Below are positions 8,375 to 18,276 of a DNA stretch of 64,000 nucleotides, piece by piece. The notes below the pieces were generated by a model that did no database searches, was not told where the DNA came from, and was given only the letters and a program-made list of their open reading frames with translations. Numbering within the stretch: position 1 is the first letter of the stretch; each line of letters begins with the position of its first letter. Source of the stretch: an uncultured Pelagibacteraceae bacterium (GTDB lineage: Bacteria; Pseudomonadota; Alphaproteobacteria; Pelagibacterales; Pelagibacteraceae); assembly GCA_902634935.1 (NCBI GenBank), contig CACPMF010000002.1:46510-110509 (forward strand). The letters run 5' to 3'. The translations under genes were made by a program, and so were the position numbers.

Positions 8375-10267
8375 ATGAACTTCAAAAATCTTGCAATGTG
8401 GGGAATTATAGTTCTCCTTACGATTGGTCTTTACAACATGTTTAAAAATCCACAGGGAGCTATGACTCAAAAAAATAATATTATTTTCTCTGAATTTTTG
8501 ACAGAGGTGGATAATGGGAGAGTAGTTCAAGTTGAGATTTCAGGAAAAAATATAAAAGGTATTTTGTCAAATGGTCAACAATTTAATACTTATGCACCAG
8601 ACGATCCAAACTTAATTCAAAAATTAACTGATAAAGGCGTTAGTATATCTGCAAGTCCATTAGAGGAAAAAATGCCGTCACTCCTTGGCATATTGTTGTC
8701 TTGGTTTCCAATGTTACTTCTAATAGCTGTCTGGATATTTTTTATGAGACAAATGCAAGGTGGCAAAGGTGGAGCGATGGGTTTTGGAAGATCTAAAGCT
8801 AAAATGATGAATGAAGTCAAAGGTAAGGTTACATTTAATGATGTTGCTGGAGTTGAGGAAGCAAAAGAAGAAGTAGAAGAGGTTGTAGAATTTTTAAAAG
8901 ACCCAAGAAAATTTAGTAGATTGGGTGGTAAAATTCCAAGAGGTTGTTTGTTAGTCGGGCCTCCTGGAACTGGAAAAACTTTATTAGCAAGAGCTATCGC
9001 AGGTGAAGCCGGAGTTCCTTTCTTTACAATATCAGGATCAGATTTTGTAGAAATGTTTGTTGGTGTTGGAGCATCAAGAGTTAGAGACATGTTTGAACAA
9101 GGGAAAAAACATTCGCCTTGTATAATTTTTATAGATGAAATAGATGCTGTTGGAAGAAGTAGAGGCGCAGGTCTAGGAGGTGGAAACGATGAAAGAGAGC
9201 AAACTCTTAACCAATTATTAGTTGAAATGGACGGTTTTGATACAAATGAAGGTGTAATAATTATAGCTGCAACTAACAGACCGGATGTTCTTGATCCCGC
9301 CCTTTTAAGACCAGGAAGATTTGATAGACAAGTTGTGGTTTCAAATCCAGATATTATAGGAAGAGAAAAGATCTTAAAAGTGCACGCAAAAAAAATATCT
9401 ATGGCTCCAGATGTAAACTTGAGAACTATTGCTCGAGGAACACCAGGATTTTCAGGAGCAGATTTAGCAAACCTTGTAAATGAAGCTGCATTGCTAGCTG
9501 CTCGAAAAAACAAAAGAATTGTAACCTATCAGGAGTTTGAAGAAGCAAAAGATAAAGTAATGATGGGAGCTGAAAGACGTTCAATGGTAATGTCTGAGGA
9601 AGAGAAAAGACTTACTGCTTATCATGAGGCAGGTCACGCTATAGTTACAATTAATGAGAAAGCCGCTTATCCAATTCATAAAGCTACAATAATTCCTAGA
9701 GGAAGGGCTTTAGGTATGGTTATGCAGCTTCCAGAAAGAGATGAAGTTTCTCAAACTAGAGAGCAATTACATGCCCAACTTGCTATAGCTATGGGAGGAA
9801 GAGTCGCTGAAGAAATAATCTTTGGCGAGGATAAAGTTACTACAGGTGCCGCGAGTGATATTGAGCAAGCAACAAAAAGAGCGAGAGCTATGGTTATGAG
9901 AGCTGGACTTAGTAAAGAGCTTGGACCAGTTGCGTATGGAGAAAATGAGGAGGAAGTTTTTTTAGGAAGATCTGTTGCGAGACAACAAAATATGTCAGAA
10001 GAAACAGCACGGAAAGTCGATAGCGAAATAAAAAAAATAGTTGATAAAGGATATGATAGAGCTAAAAAAGTACTTACAGAGAAAATTGATGACCTTCATA
10101 AACTTGCTAAAGCATTGCTAACTTATGAAACATTAACTGGTGATGAAATTTTAGACATAATTGACAAAAATGTTTACCCTAAAAATAAAGAAGATTTAAA
10201 AGTTGAGGAAGACGACCAAGGTTCAGCACTTGGATCAATTGGTTTAAAACCTAAGATAGTCCATTAA
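8375..10267 (+). CDS. ftsH: ATP-dependent zinc metalloprotease FtsH
   Basis: A 630-residue membrane protease that degrades misfolded membrane proteins and short-lived regulators such as sigma-32. Two membrane helices (about 7-25 and 103-127) flank a small periplasmic domain; the AAA domain has Walker A GPPGTGKT (about 195-202), Walker [13 protein letters not shown] and the second-region-of-homology Arg residues; the zinc site HEAGH is at about 417-421. No ribosome binding site is visible and the probable promoter ends almost at the ATG. Its regulators HflK and HflC are encoded at 37307-39268 and its classical substrate RpoH at 14747-15637. Confidence 0.97.
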   Translation: MNFKNLAMWGIIVLLTIGLYNMFKNPQGAMTQKNNIIFSEFLTEVDNGRVVQVEISGKNIKGILSNGQQFNTYAPDDPNLIQKLTDKGVSISASPLEEKMPSLLGILLSWFPMLLLIAVWIFFMRQMQGGKGGAMGFGRSKAKMMNEVKGKVTFNDVAGVEEAKEEVEEVVEFLKDPRKFSRLGGKIPRGCLLVGPPGTGKTLLARAIAGEAGVPFFTISGSDFVEMFVGVGASRVRDMFEQGKKHSPCIIFIDEIDAVGRSRGAGLGGGNDEREQTLNQLLVEMDGFDTNEGVIIIAATNRPDVLDPALLRPGRFDRQVVVSNPDIIGREKILKVHAKKISMAPDVNLRTIARGTPGFSGADLANLVNEAALLAARKNKRIVTYQEFEEAKDKVMMGAERRSMVMSEEEKRLTAYHEAGHAIVTINEKAAYPIHKATIIPRGRALGMVMQLPERDEVSQTREQLHAQLAIAMGGRVAEEIIFGEDKVTTGAASDIEQATKRARAMVMRAGLSKELGPVAYGENEEEVFLGRSVARQQNMSEETARKVDSEIKKIVDKGYDRAKKVLTEKIDDLHKLAKALLTYETLTGDEILDIIDKNVYPKNKEDLKVEEDDQGSALGSIGLKPKIVH

Positions 10268-10272
10268 ACTTA

Positions 10273-11316
10273 ATGGAAAAATATTACACAAGAGCGTGTA
10301 ATTTTTTTTATACTTCAAAATCCAGTAAAATAAAAAAAAATCATTTACCTTTAAATGGAAACTCTGGAATTATATTTAGGTCTATTGAGGTTTTAACAAG
10401 GAAATCAGAAAAAATAATTAATTTAGAGGATATAAAAAAACTTCCATTTAGATTACGAAATAAAATAAAAAAAGATTTAAAAAACATATCAAAAAAAAAA
10501 AAATTTAAGGGTTTAAAATTTAATAATACCCCAATAATGATGGGTGTATTAAATTTAACACCTGATAGCTTTTCTGATGGTGGGAAATTCATAAAATTTA
10601 AATCTGCAGAAAAACAAATAAATAATTTAATAAACTCTGGAGCAAATATAATAGATATTGGCGGTGAATCTACCCGCCCAGGTGCTAAAGAGATATCAGT
10701 TTCTGATGAGTGGAAAAGAATATCCAAAAAACTAAGGCTGATTAGAAAAAAAAAGGCGATCTTCTCACTGGATACAAGAAAAAGCCTGGTGATGGAAAAA
10801 AGTTTTAATTATGGAATAAAAATTATAAATGATGTTTCAGGTTTTGAGTATGACAAAAAATCAACAAATTTTTTAAAAAAAACTAAAGTACCATTTGTAA
10901 TTCATCATATGAAAGGCTCACCTAAGACAATGCAAAATAGTCCAAAATATAAAAATGTTTTGCTAGATATCTATGATTATTTCGAGGCAAAAATCAAATA
11001 TTTAAGATCAATTGGTATTAAACATAACAATATCATATTAGATCCAGGAATAGGCTTTGGTAAAAATTTGAAACATAATATTACATTAATTAATAAGATT
11101 TCTATTTTTCATACATTGGGTTTTCCAATATTACTTGGTTTATCAAGGAAAAGGTTTATTAAAGATATATCTAATGAAAATGATAGCAAAGATAGGATAG
11201 GTGGAACAGTATCATCTTGTGTATTTGCTATGTTACAAGGTGTTCAGATTTTAAGAGTACATGATGTTAATGAAGTCAATCAATCAATTAAAGTTTATAA
11301 AAAGTTAAATTTCTAA
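10273..11316 (+). CDS. folP: Dihydropteroate synthase FolP with N-terminal extension
   Basis: A 347-residue enzyme that joins p-aminobenzoate to dihydropterin pyrophosphate in folate synthesis. The TIM-barrel core begins at about residue 88 with the signature MGVLNLTPDSFSDGG, followed by IIDIGGESTRPGA, IINDVSGF and ILDPGIGFGK. About 85 basic residues precede the core; I believe comparable extensions occur in related alphaproteobacteria, but their role is unclear. It lies five bases after ftsH and its stop overlaps the glmM ATG (TAATGG), the conserved ftsH-folP-glmM order. Confidence 0.94.
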   Translation: MEKYYTRACNFFYTSKSSKIKKNHLPLNGNSGIIFRSIEVLTRKSEKIINLEDIKKLPFRLRNKIKKDLKNISKKKKFKGLKFNNTPIMMGVLNLTPDSFSDGGKFIKFKSAEKQINNLINSGANIIDIGGESTRPGAKEISVSDEWKRISKKLRLIRKKKAIFSLDTRKSLVMEKSFNYGIKIINDVSGFEYDKKSTNFLKKTKVPFVIHHMKGSPKTMQNSPKYKNVLLDIYDYFEAKIKYLRSIGIKHNNIILDPGIGFGKNLKHNITLINKISIFHTLGFPILLGLSRKRFIKDISNENDSKDRIGGTVSSCVFAMLQGVQILRVHDVNEVNQSIKVYKKLNF

Positions 11317-12647
11317 TGGAAAAAAAATATTTTGGAACTGATGGAATAAGAGGAAAAGTTAATAATTCAAAAATTAATGGTGAAATGTTTTTTAAGTTTG
11401 GTTTAGCAGCAGGCACTTATTTTAAAAATTTAAAAAAAAAAAAACAAATGGCAATTATTGCAAAAGATACAAGATTATCTGGTTATACCTTAGAACCAGC
11501 ATTGGTTTCTGGACTTGCCTCAGCAGGAATGCATGTCTTTACTCTTGGACCCTTACCAACAAATGGTTTAGCGATGCTTACAAAAAAAATGAGAGCTAAT
11601 CTTGGTATAATGATTACTGCCTCACATAATCAGTTTACTGATAATGGAATGAAATTATTTGGACCTGATGGCATGAAATTATCTGACAAAATTGAAAAAA
11701 AAATTGAGAAAATAATAGACTCAAATATTTCATCTAAGCTTACAAAACCTCTAAATCTTGGAAGGGTAAAAAGATTAGAGGATGCAAATGAAAATTACAT
11801 AAATATTTTAAAAAGTAATTTTCCAAATAAATTCTCACTTAAAGGTCTAAAAATTGCAATTGATTGTGCTAATGGAGCGGCATACAAAAGTGCTCCAAAA
11901 TTACTAAGATCTTTAGGTGCTAAAGTTTTTGAAGTTGGGACCAAGCCAAATGGAATAAATATTAACTATAAATGTGGCTCAACATATCCAGAAAAAATTA
12001 AATCATTAACGAAAAAATTTAAAACTGATTTAGGAATTTCTTTAGATGGAGATGCAGATAGAATAATTTTGACTGATGAAAAGGCAAATATTGTAGATGG
12101 AGATAAAATTATAGCTGTTTTAGCCGAGAGATGGAAAAGAAAAAAAATACTAAGAGGAGGGGTAATTGGAACTTTAATGTCAAATTATGGTCTAGAGAAG
12201 TTTTTTAAAGAAAAAAAAATTAAATTTTTTCGATCAAATGTCGGAGATAGATATGTGAAAGAATTAATGCAAAACAAAAAATTTAATTTAGGTGGAGAGC
12301 AGTCTGGCCATATTATATTAGGAAACTTTGCAACTACAGGAGACGGATTGCTCGTAGCACTTGAAATACTTTTTTCTTTGAGAAAAGGCAAGAAAGCTAG
12401 TGAATTATTTTCTATTTTTAAGCCAACACCCCAAATACTAGAAAATATTTCGGTTAAGGATAAATCAGTAATTAGTTCTAAAAAATGTAGACTAGCAATT
12501 AAAAAAGCAGAAAAAATTATTTTTGGAAAAGGAAGATTATTAGTAAGAAAATCTGGAACAGAACCTAAAATAAGAATAATGTGTGAATCAAAGGACGAAA
12601 TTCTTTTAAAAAAGTGCACAAAAATAGTTTCTAACTCTCTAAGATAA
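11316..12647 (+). CDS. glmM: Phosphoglucosamine mutase GlmM
   Basis: A 443-residue enzyme that interconverts glucosamine-6-phosphate and glucosamine-1-phosphate on the way to UDP-GlcNAc for peptidoglycan and lipid A. It has FGTDGIRG at the N-terminus, the phosphoserine loop ITASHNQFTDNG (Ser103), the metal-binding loop DGDADR, the sugar-binding GGEQSGHII, and the phosphate-binding VRKSGTEPKIR near the C-terminus. All key residues are present and the length is normal. Confidence 0.97.
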   Translation: MEKKYFGTDGIRGKVNNSKINGEMFFKFGLAAGTYFKNLKKKKQMAIIAKDTRLSGYTLEPALVSGLASAGMHVFTLGPLPTNGLAMLTKKMRANLGIMITASHNQFTDNGMKLFGPDGMKLSDKIEKKIEKIIDSNISSKLTKPLNLGRVKRLEDANENYINILKSNFPNKFSLKGLKIAIDCANGAAYKSAPKLLRSLGAKVFEVGTKPNGININYKCGSTYPEKIKSLTKKFKTDLGISLDGDADRIILTDEKANIVDGDKIIAVLAERWKRKKILRGGVIGTLMSNYGLEKFFKEKKIKFFRSNVGDRYVKELMQNKKFNLGGEQSGHIILGNFATTGDGLLVALEILFSLRKGKKASELFSIFKPTPQILENISVKDKSVISSKKCRLAIKKAEKIIFGKGRLLVRKSGTEPKIRIMCESKDEILLKKCTKIVSNSLR

Positions 12648-12648
12648 T

Positions 12649-13461
12649 TTGAAACCGAAATCTAAAATTTTGATTATTGCTGGATCGGACTCGTCAGGTG
12701 GAGCAGGAATTCAAGCTGATATAAAAACTATAACTTCCCTAGGTGGATATGCAATGACTGCTATTACTGCTGTTACGTCACAAAATACTACAGGAGTGAA
12801 TTCTATTATGCCAGTACACTATAAAGAAATATCTAAACAAATTGAATTTACCTGTAAGGATATTCAACCAGATGCAATTAAAATTGGTATGCTTCATTCA
12901 AGAAAAGTTATTAATTCAGTTTTAAGTTCCCTAAAAAAGATAAAAGTCAATAAAATAGTATTAGATCCTGTAATGGTAGCAAAGGGAGGCACAAGATTGA
13001 TTGATAAAAATTCAATAGAAATGTTAAAAAAAAAATTGTTGAACAAAGTTTCATTAATTACTCCAAATATTCCTGAGGCTGAAATAATTACTAAAACTAA
13101 AATCAATTCAAAAGAGGATATGATATTTGCAGCAAATAGCTTATTAAAAATTGGAGCAAAAAATGTTTTAATAAAAGGAGGTCATTTAAACAAACAAAAT
13201 ATTATTGATGTTTTTGTTAACAAAAATGAAATATCAATTTTTAAAAATAAAAAAATTAACACCAAAAATACTCATGGCACAGGTTGTACATTATCTAGTG
13301 CTATTACAGCTTACTTTGCATGTGGAAAAACATTAAAGAAATCTTGTGAAATGGCTATCAAATATGTTAACGAAGCAATAGCTGCTAGACCTAACTATGG
13401 AAAGGGCCACGGACCAATAAACCATTTAAATAGTATCGAAATAAAAAAAAGATTTTTATGA
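12649..13461 (+). CDS. thiD: Hydroxymethylpyrimidine (phosphate) kinase ThiD
   Basis: A 270-residue ribokinase-fold kinase of the thiamine pyrimidine branch. It has the N-terminal [17 protein letters not shown] motif, [10 protein letters not shown] and the C-terminal anion-hole motif [12 protein letters not shown]. The start is TTG at 12649, one base after the glmM stop. Its TGA overlaps the purA ATG (ATGA). SAR11 cells are known to depend on an external pyrimidine precursor of thiamine, so a kinase that salvages HMP fits; this last point is background knowledge, not seen here. Confidence 0.93.
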   Translation: MKPKSKILIIAGSDSSGGAGIQADIKTITSLGGYAMTAITAVTSQNTTGVNSIMPVHYKEISKQIEFTCKDIQPDAIKIGMLHSRKVINSVLSSLKKIKVNKIVLDPVMVAKGGTRLIDKNSIEMLKKKLLNKVSLITPNIPEAEIITKTKINSKEDMIFAANSLLKIGAKNVLIKGGHLNKQNIIDVFVNKNEISIFKNKKINTKNTHGTGCTLSSAITAYFACGKTLKKSCEMAIKYVNEAIAARPNYGKGHGPINHLNSIEIKKRFL

Positions 13462-14750
13462 AAAATGTTGTTGTTGTAGGGTCTCAATGGGGAGATGAAG
13501 GCAAAGGTAAAATAGTTGATTGGTTATCAAGTGAAGCCGACGTTGTTGTAAGATTTCAAGGTGGTCATAACGCTGGACACACATTAGTAATTGATGGAAT
13601 TACATATAAACTGAGACTTCTTCCTTCGGGAATTGTTAGAAAAGATAAGATTTCTGTAATTGGTAATGGAGTTGTTATTGATCCATGGGCTCTTTTGGAG
13701 GAAATTGAGGAAATTAAATCCAAAGACGTAATTATTAATGAAAAAAATTTAATTATCTCTGAGTCAGCAACATTAATACTTCCATTCCATAAAGAAATGG
13801 ACGAAATAAGAGAAGATGCAGCTGGAAATTCTAAAATAGGAACAACCAGAAGAGGTATTGGTCCAGCTTACGAAGATAAAGTTGGCAGAAGATCAATTAG
13901 AGTAATGGATCTAATTTCTGAAACAAATTTAAACAGTAGATTAGATAACGTTTTGTCTCATCATAATGCAATAAGAAAAGGTTTAAATAAACCACTCTTT
14001 AATAAGGAAAAATTATTAGAAGATTTGCTAAAATTAGCACCTCATATACTTCAGTTTTCTCAGCCTGTATGGAAAAAAATTGATCAATTCAAGTTATCTG
14101 GAAAAAAAATTTTATTTGAAGGTGCTCAAGGAATACTTTTAGATGTTGATCACGGCACCTATCCGTATGTTACCTCATCAAATACTGTTGCATCTTCAGC
14201 AGCAACAGGTTCTGGATGTGGACCTAACTCAATAAATTATGTTTTAGGGATAACCAAGGCATATACTACAAGAGTTGGTGAAGGACCATTTCCAACTGAA
14301 CTTACCGATGAGACCGGTGAGCTTTTAGGTACCAGAGGTAAGGAATTTGGTACTGTCACAAGTAGAAAAAGAAGATGTGGATGGTTTGACGGTGTATTAG
14401 TGAGGCAAACAATAAAAATTTCAGGAATTGATGGAATTGCATTAACAAAGTTAGATGTGTTAGATGAACTAGATCAAATAAAAATTTGTGTTGCATATGA
14501 AATCAATGGAAAAGAAATTGATTATTTACCTGCAGCGGTAACTGATCAATTAAAAGTTAAGCCTATTTATAAAACTTACCAAGGATGGAAAACTTCAACA
14601 GTTGGATGCAAAAATTTCAATGATCTTCCTGAAAATGCAAAAATTTACATAAAAGACCTTGAAAAATTTATTGAAGCGAAAATTTCAAGTATTTCTACAA
14701 GTCCAGAAAGAAACGATACAATACTAGTTTACGATCCTTTTAATAATTAA
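13458..14750 (+). CDS. purA: Adenylosuccinate synthetase PurA
   Basis: A 430-residue enzyme making adenylosuccinate from IMP, Asp and GTP, the first step from IMP to AMP. It has the GTP-binding N-terminus [16 protein letters not shown], the [11 protein letters not shown] segment, the [13 protein letters not shown] motif and the [11 protein letters not shown] loop. It is complete. The start overlaps the thiD stop. Its TAA and the rpoH TAA on the opposite strand share the same TTAA tetranucleotide (14747-14750), with no terminator between them. Confidence 0.97.
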   Translation: MKNVVVVGSQWGDEGKGKIVDWLSSEADVVVRFQGGHNAGHTLVIDGITYKLRLLPSGIVRKDKISVIGNGVVIDPWALLEEIEEIKSKDVIINEKNLIISESATLILPFHKEMDEIREDAAGNSKIGTTRRGIGPAYEDKVGRRSIRVMDLISETNLNSRLDNVLSHHNAIRKGLNKPLFNKEKLLEDLLKLAPHILQFSQPVWKKIDQFKLSGKKILFEGAQGILLDVDHGTYPYVTSSNTVASSAATGSGCGPNSINYVLGITKAYTTRVGEGPFPTELTDETGELLGTRGKEFGTVTSRKRRCGWFDGVLVRQTIKISGIDGIALTKLDVLDELDQIKICVAYEINGKEIDYLPAAVTDQLKVKPIYKTYQGWKTSTVGCKNFNDLPENAKIYIKDLEKFIEAKISSISTSPERNDTILVYDPFNN

Positions 14751-15637
14751 TTTGCTGGCAGAAGATTTTTTGACTTAGCACTGTTTAACATGTGCTTTTG
14801 CAATTTTTCAAAAGCTTTGTTTTCTATTTGTCTTATTCTTTCTCTACTAATTTTAAATTTTTTACTCAAATCTTCTAAGGTTATCGGGTTGTCTGTAAGT
14901 CTTCTTGAGTAAAGAATTTCTTTTTCTCGGTCATTTAAGATTTTAATAGAATCTTGTAGAAGATCTTTTCTTTGCTCCATTTCTTCATTTTGTGCAAATT
15001 TCAATTCATGATCCATTTCATTATCTACAACCCAATCTTGCCACTCATCGCCATCTTCACCAATTGGAGTATTCAAAGATTGTTCTTTTCCAGACAACCT
15101 TCTGTTCATTGAAACAACTTCTTCCTCACTTACATCTAATCTGTTGGCAATATCTTTTACGTGCTCATCTCTTAAATCGCCCTCAGCTCTTGGTGCAATT
15201 TGGTTTTTAAGTTTTTTTAGATTAAAAAATAATTTTTTTTGAGCGGTGGTTGTCCCAATTTTTACCAAGCTCCATGATCTTAAAATATACTCTTGAATTG
15301 ATGCTTTAATCCACCACATCGCGTAGGTTGCAAGTCTAAAGCCTTTTTCCGGTTCAAATTTTTTTACTGCTTGCATTAGTCCGACATTACCTTCTGATAT
15401 CATTTCATTAAGAGGTAAACCATAACCCTTATATCCCATTGCAATCTTTGCAACTAATCTAAGGTGACTTGTCACAAGTTTTTCTGCGGATTTTACATTT
15501 CCAGTAGTTTGCCAATTTTTTGCAAGCATATATTCTTCCTCTGCATCGAGCATAGGAAATTTTTTTATTTGCGCTAAGTAGGCTGCTAAACCACCCTCAT
15601 TAGACAAAGCTGGCAAATTATAAGACGTTGTACTCAT
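14747..15637 (-). CDS. rpoH: RNA polymerase heat-shock sigma factor RpoH (sigma-32)
   Basis: A 296-residue group 3 sigma factor. Region 2 reads [30 protein letters not shown]; the RpoH-box-like segment [15 protein letters not shown] follows, and region 4 has an HTH with [17 protein letters not shown]. The RpoH box separates it from RpoD. It lies downstream of rluD on the same strand, a common alphaproteobacterial order, 48 bp away. Its likely targets in this window include ftsH, whose upstream sequence has a sigma-32-like pattern. FtsH is the known turnover protease of this factor. Confidence 0.95.
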   Translation of the reverse strand: MSTTSYNLPALSNEGGLAAYLAQIKKFPMLDAEEEYMLAKNWQTTGNVKSAEKLVTSHLRLVAKIAMGYKGYGLPLNEMISEGNVGLMQAVKKFEPEKGFRLATYAMWWIKASIQEYILRSWSLVKIGTTTAQKKLFFNLKKLKNQIAPRAEGDLRDEHVKDIANRLDVSEEEVVSMNRRLSGKEQSLNTPIGEDGDEWQDWVVDNEMDHELKFAQNEEMEQRKDLLQDSIKILNDREKEILYSRRLTDNPITLEDLSKKFKISRERIRQIENKAFEKLQKHMLNSAKSKNLLPAN

Positions 15638-15685
15638 CGAGGTATTTATTTAATAAAGAAAAAGAAATTTACAATATTTATATTT

Positions 15686-16660
15686 TCATGTTTTTCTTAG
15701 CTTTTTGAGAATATTTTCTAGTTCAGGAGGTAAATTTGATGAAAATTCTAATCTTCTTCCAGTTGAAGGATGATCAAAACCAAGAACTTTTGCATGCAAG
15801 AATTGTCTGTCAAGTTTTAATAAAAGATCTTCTAATTCAAAATCAATATTTTTTAATTTTTTAAATTTTTTTTTATATTTTTTATCTCCTAAAATATTAT
15901 TTCCTTTAAAACTCATATGTACTCTTATTTGATGTGTTCTGCCTGTTTCAAGTTTACATTCTACTAAACTTAATGTTGGTACTTTAGAGTTTTCAAAAAT
16001 TTCAATAGTTTTATAATTCGTTATTGCTTGTTTTCCTTTCGCAAAACCAACCTCCATTAATTGTCTATTCTTTGTGCTTCTGGTTATTAAAGTTTCGATT
16101 TTACCATTTTGTGGTCTCAGTTTTCCCCAGATCAGAGCTTGATATATTCTTGTAATTGTGTGTTTGGAAAATTGATTAGATAAATTTTCGTGTGATTTAT
16201 TATTTTTTGCAACTACTACCAGTCCTGATGTATCCTTATCAATTCTATGGACTATACCTGGTCTTAGCTCATCCCCAATATTTGATAGATTGTTGTCATT
16301 TAAGTCCATTAAAGCATTCACAATCGTATTATCATAATTTCCTGCTCCAGGGTGCATCGAAATTCCTGCTGATTTATTAATAACTAATAAATCTTCATCA
16401 TTATAAATTATGTCTAATTTATATTTGAATGGTTTTAGAGACGCCTTTTTAGGAAGTGGAATTGTTAAAAAAACCTTATCATCTTTAAAAATTTTTTTTG
16501 AGGGGTCATTTACAATTTTATTATTAATACTAAGATTTCCACTTATTATCAGGTTTTTGATCCTGGTTCTGCTAAGAGAATCATTTTTTTTAGCTATTAC
16601 TACATCAATTCTTTTTCCGTGTAATTCTTCCTCCACAACTAAATTAATGATATTTTTCAT
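15686..16660 (-). CDS. rluD: 23S rRNA pseudouridine synthase RluD family
   Basis: A 324-residue pseudouridine synthase. An S4 RNA-binding domain (about 14-70) precedes the RluA-type catalytic core, which has HRIDKDTSGLVVVAK with the catalytic Asp141 and TGRTHQIRVHMSF further on. RluD modifies helix 69 of 23S rRNA; assignment to RluD rather than RluC rests on the overall layout and the rluD-rpoH order. The divergent tRNA-Arg begins only 23 bases from its start codon, so their promoters must overlap. Confidence 0.88.
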   Translation of the reverse strand: MKNIINLVVEEELHGKRIDVVIAKKNDSLSRTRIKNLIISGNLSINNKIVNDPSKKIFKDDKVFLTIPLPKKASLKPFKYKLDIIYNDEDLLVINKSAGISMHPGAGNYDNTIVNALMDLNDNNLSNIGDELRPGIVHRIDKDTSGLVVVAKNNKSHENLSNQFSKHTITRIYQALIWGKLRPQNGKIETLITRSTKNRQLMEVGFAKGKQAITNYKTIEIFENSKVPTLSLVECKLETGRTHQIRVHMSFKGNNILGDKKYKKKFKKLKNIDFELEDLLLKLDRQFLHAKVLGFDHPSTGRRLEFSSNLPPELENILKKLRKT

Positions 16661-16664
16661 TTAT

Positions 16665-16673
16665 TGATATAAT
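16665..16673 (+). promoter_or_regulatory. Extended -10 promoter of tRNA-Arg
   Basis: TGATATAAT provides a perfect TATAAT (16668-16673) with the upstream TG of an extended -10 element. It ends ten bases before the mature tRNA. No good -35 is seen, which fits an extended -10 promoter. It occupies the gap between the divergent rluD start and the tRNA. Confidence 0.55.
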
Positions 16674-16683
16674 AGTACATAAT

Positions 16684-16760
16684 GCGCTCGTAGCTCAACT
16701 GGATAGAGCGCCAGATTTCGGCTCTGGAGGTTCAGGGTTCGACTCCTTGCGGGCGCGCCA
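16684..16760 (+). tRNA. tRNA-Arg(TCG)
   Basis: A 77-base cloverleaf. The acceptor GCGCTCG pairs with CGGGCGC, the D-arm contains AGCTCAACTGGATAGAGC, the anticodon stem CCAGA/TCTGG encloses TTTCGGC with anticodon TCG, the T-loop is GTTCGACTC and the CCA is encoded. It reads CGA-type arginine codons. The last base touches the stop codon of the ABC permease on the other strand, so there is no room for a terminator. Confidence 0.97.
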
Positions 16761-17552
16761 TTATTCACCAATATTTATTAGTGTGCCTTTATCTCGTGCT
16801 TTATTAAAGGAGTAAAAAAATAAAGTAATTGAAATAATGATATAAACCATATTTAACATATAAGCCTGTATTAAATTTGATATATCAACTGTATTATTTA
16901 TTAATATGTTTCTCGTCTCTTCAAAAATATAAACAAGTGGTAACATATAAGCTATTTTTTGAAAAATCTCTGGAAGAATCTCAATTGGGTAATATATACA
17001 ACCAAATGGAGCTAATAAAAACATAGTTGACCAAGCAATATTTTCAAACGAAGGTCCGAATCTTAGAAGCCCTGCTGATACTAAAATTCCCAATGTAATC
17101 CCAAATATATAGAGACTTAAAAAAAGAAAAAATAGATAAATTCCAAGTTCTAAGATTGAAATTCCAAATAGTGGAGAAGTTAATAATACAGCAGGTATTA
17201 AACCAATTAATGCTCGCACCAAAGCAGTGAAAATTAGTGAGGTTAGAATTTCACTAATTTTCATTGGAGCTATAAAGAGATTTGTAAAGTTTCTGCTCCA
17301 AATTTCTTCAAGGAATAACATGTTAAAACCAATACTTGTTCTAAATAAAAAATCATAAAGTATTGCACATGTTAATATAACACCAACTGCATTGTTGTAA
17401 TAAGTAGTATGAGATGCAAAAAAATTTGAAATAAAACCCCACAATGTAATTTGAATTGATGGCCAGTAGATTAAATCCAGTATTCTTGGAAATGACCTAG
17501 TGATTAAATAAAAATGCCTTAAAAATAACCCATACATTTTAATTATGCTCAT
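16761..17552 (-). CDS. ABC-2 type transporter permease
   Basis: A 263-residue membrane protein with about six hydrophobic segments, of the ABC-2 (drug or polysaccharide exporter) family. It overlaps the ATPase gene by 14 bp, so the two form one exporter. Features include an N-terminal amphipathic stretch, LIFTALVRALIGLIPAVLL and the FLLAPFGCIYYPIEILPEIFQ segment typical of the ABC-2 C-terminal half. The substrate cannot be deduced. Its stop codon abuts tRNA-Arg. Confidence 0.85.
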   Translation of the reverse strand: MSIIKMYGLFLRHFYLITRSFPRILDLIYWPSIQITLWGFISNFFASHTTYYNNAVGVILTCAILYDFLFRTSIGFNMLFLEEIWSRNFTNLFIAPMKISEILTSLIFTALVRALIGLIPAVLLTSPLFGISILELGIYLFFLFLSLYIFGITLGILVSAGLLRFGPSFENIAWSTMFLLAPFGCIYYPIEILPEIFQKIAYMLPLVYIFEETRNILINNTVDISNLIQAYMLNMVYIIISITLFFYSFNKARDKGTLINIGE

Positions 17553-18276
17553 TAGGTCTCCTTGAAAGTTTTAAAAATACTTCCTCTAAATTTTTTCTAC
17601 CATGTTTCTCTATAAGGTTAGCAGGACTCCCACTGTCAACAATTATCCCATCTTTCATCATCAAAATTGATTTACATAATCTAGTGACTTCATTCATGTT
17701 ATGTGAAGCAAGCAAAATAGATATTTTTTTCTCTTTCTTATAATCTTCTAAAAAAGATCTTATAAAATCACCAATTTCTGGATCTAGAGATGCTGTAGGC
17801 TCATCTAATAATAGCACCTTAGGATCATTTATTAATGATTTTGCTAAACTCGCTCTATTTTTTTGTCCAGATGAAAGTTCACCAGTTATTCGGTTTAGTA
17901 TATCGTTTAAACGAAGTTTTGATGTCAGGTAGTCAATTCTATCATTTAAATTTTTAATTTTATAAAGTTTTCCAAAGACAATTAAATTTTGTTTCACAGT
18001 TAATTTTTTTGGAAGTTCAATATAGGGGGATATAAAATTAATTTTTTGAAGTATTTTAATTCTATCTTCCTCTATTTTATCGCCCTCAATTAAAATTTCT
18101 CCACTTGTTGGTTTTAGTAAACCTAACATCATACCAATAGTAGTTGTTTTTCCAGAACCATTTGGGCCTAAAAGGCCTAAAATTTCATTTTCATTTATTT
18201 TAAATGATATTGATTTTACAGCTTGCTTATCACCATAGTTTTTTTTTAGATTTTGTACTTCAACTAAAGTTTTCAT
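17539..18276 (-). CDS. ABC transporter ATP-binding protein
   Basis: A 245-residue ABC ATPase with Walker A GPNGSGKTT (about 37-45), signature LSSGQKNRASLAKSL, Walker B VLLLDEPTASLDPE and a switch His in LLASHNMNEV. It is of the ABC-2/DrrA-like export type, paired with the permease gene that it overlaps by 14 bp. It overlaps the upstream Sua5 gene by 4 bp (ATGA), so all three are probably co-transcribed. The exported molecule is unknown. Confidence 0.9.
   Translation of the reverse strand: MKTLVEVQNLKKNYGDKQAVKSISFKINENEILGLLGPNGSGKTTTIGMMLGLLKPTSGEILIEGDKIEEDRIKILQKINFISPYIELPKKLTVKQNLIVFGKLYKIKNLNDRIDYLTSKLRLNDILNRITGELSSGQKNRASLAKSLINDPKVLLLDEPTASLDPEIGDFIRSFLEDYKKEKKISILLASHNMNEVTRLCKSILMMKDGIIVDSGSPANLIEKHGRKNLEEVFLKLSRRPNEHN

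Noticed and set aside
8617..9513. A 298-codon open frame antisense to ftsH
   Set aside because: It mirrors the AAA-domain codons of ftsH, has no start context and no recognisable motif. Long antisense frames are expected opposite such coding regions.
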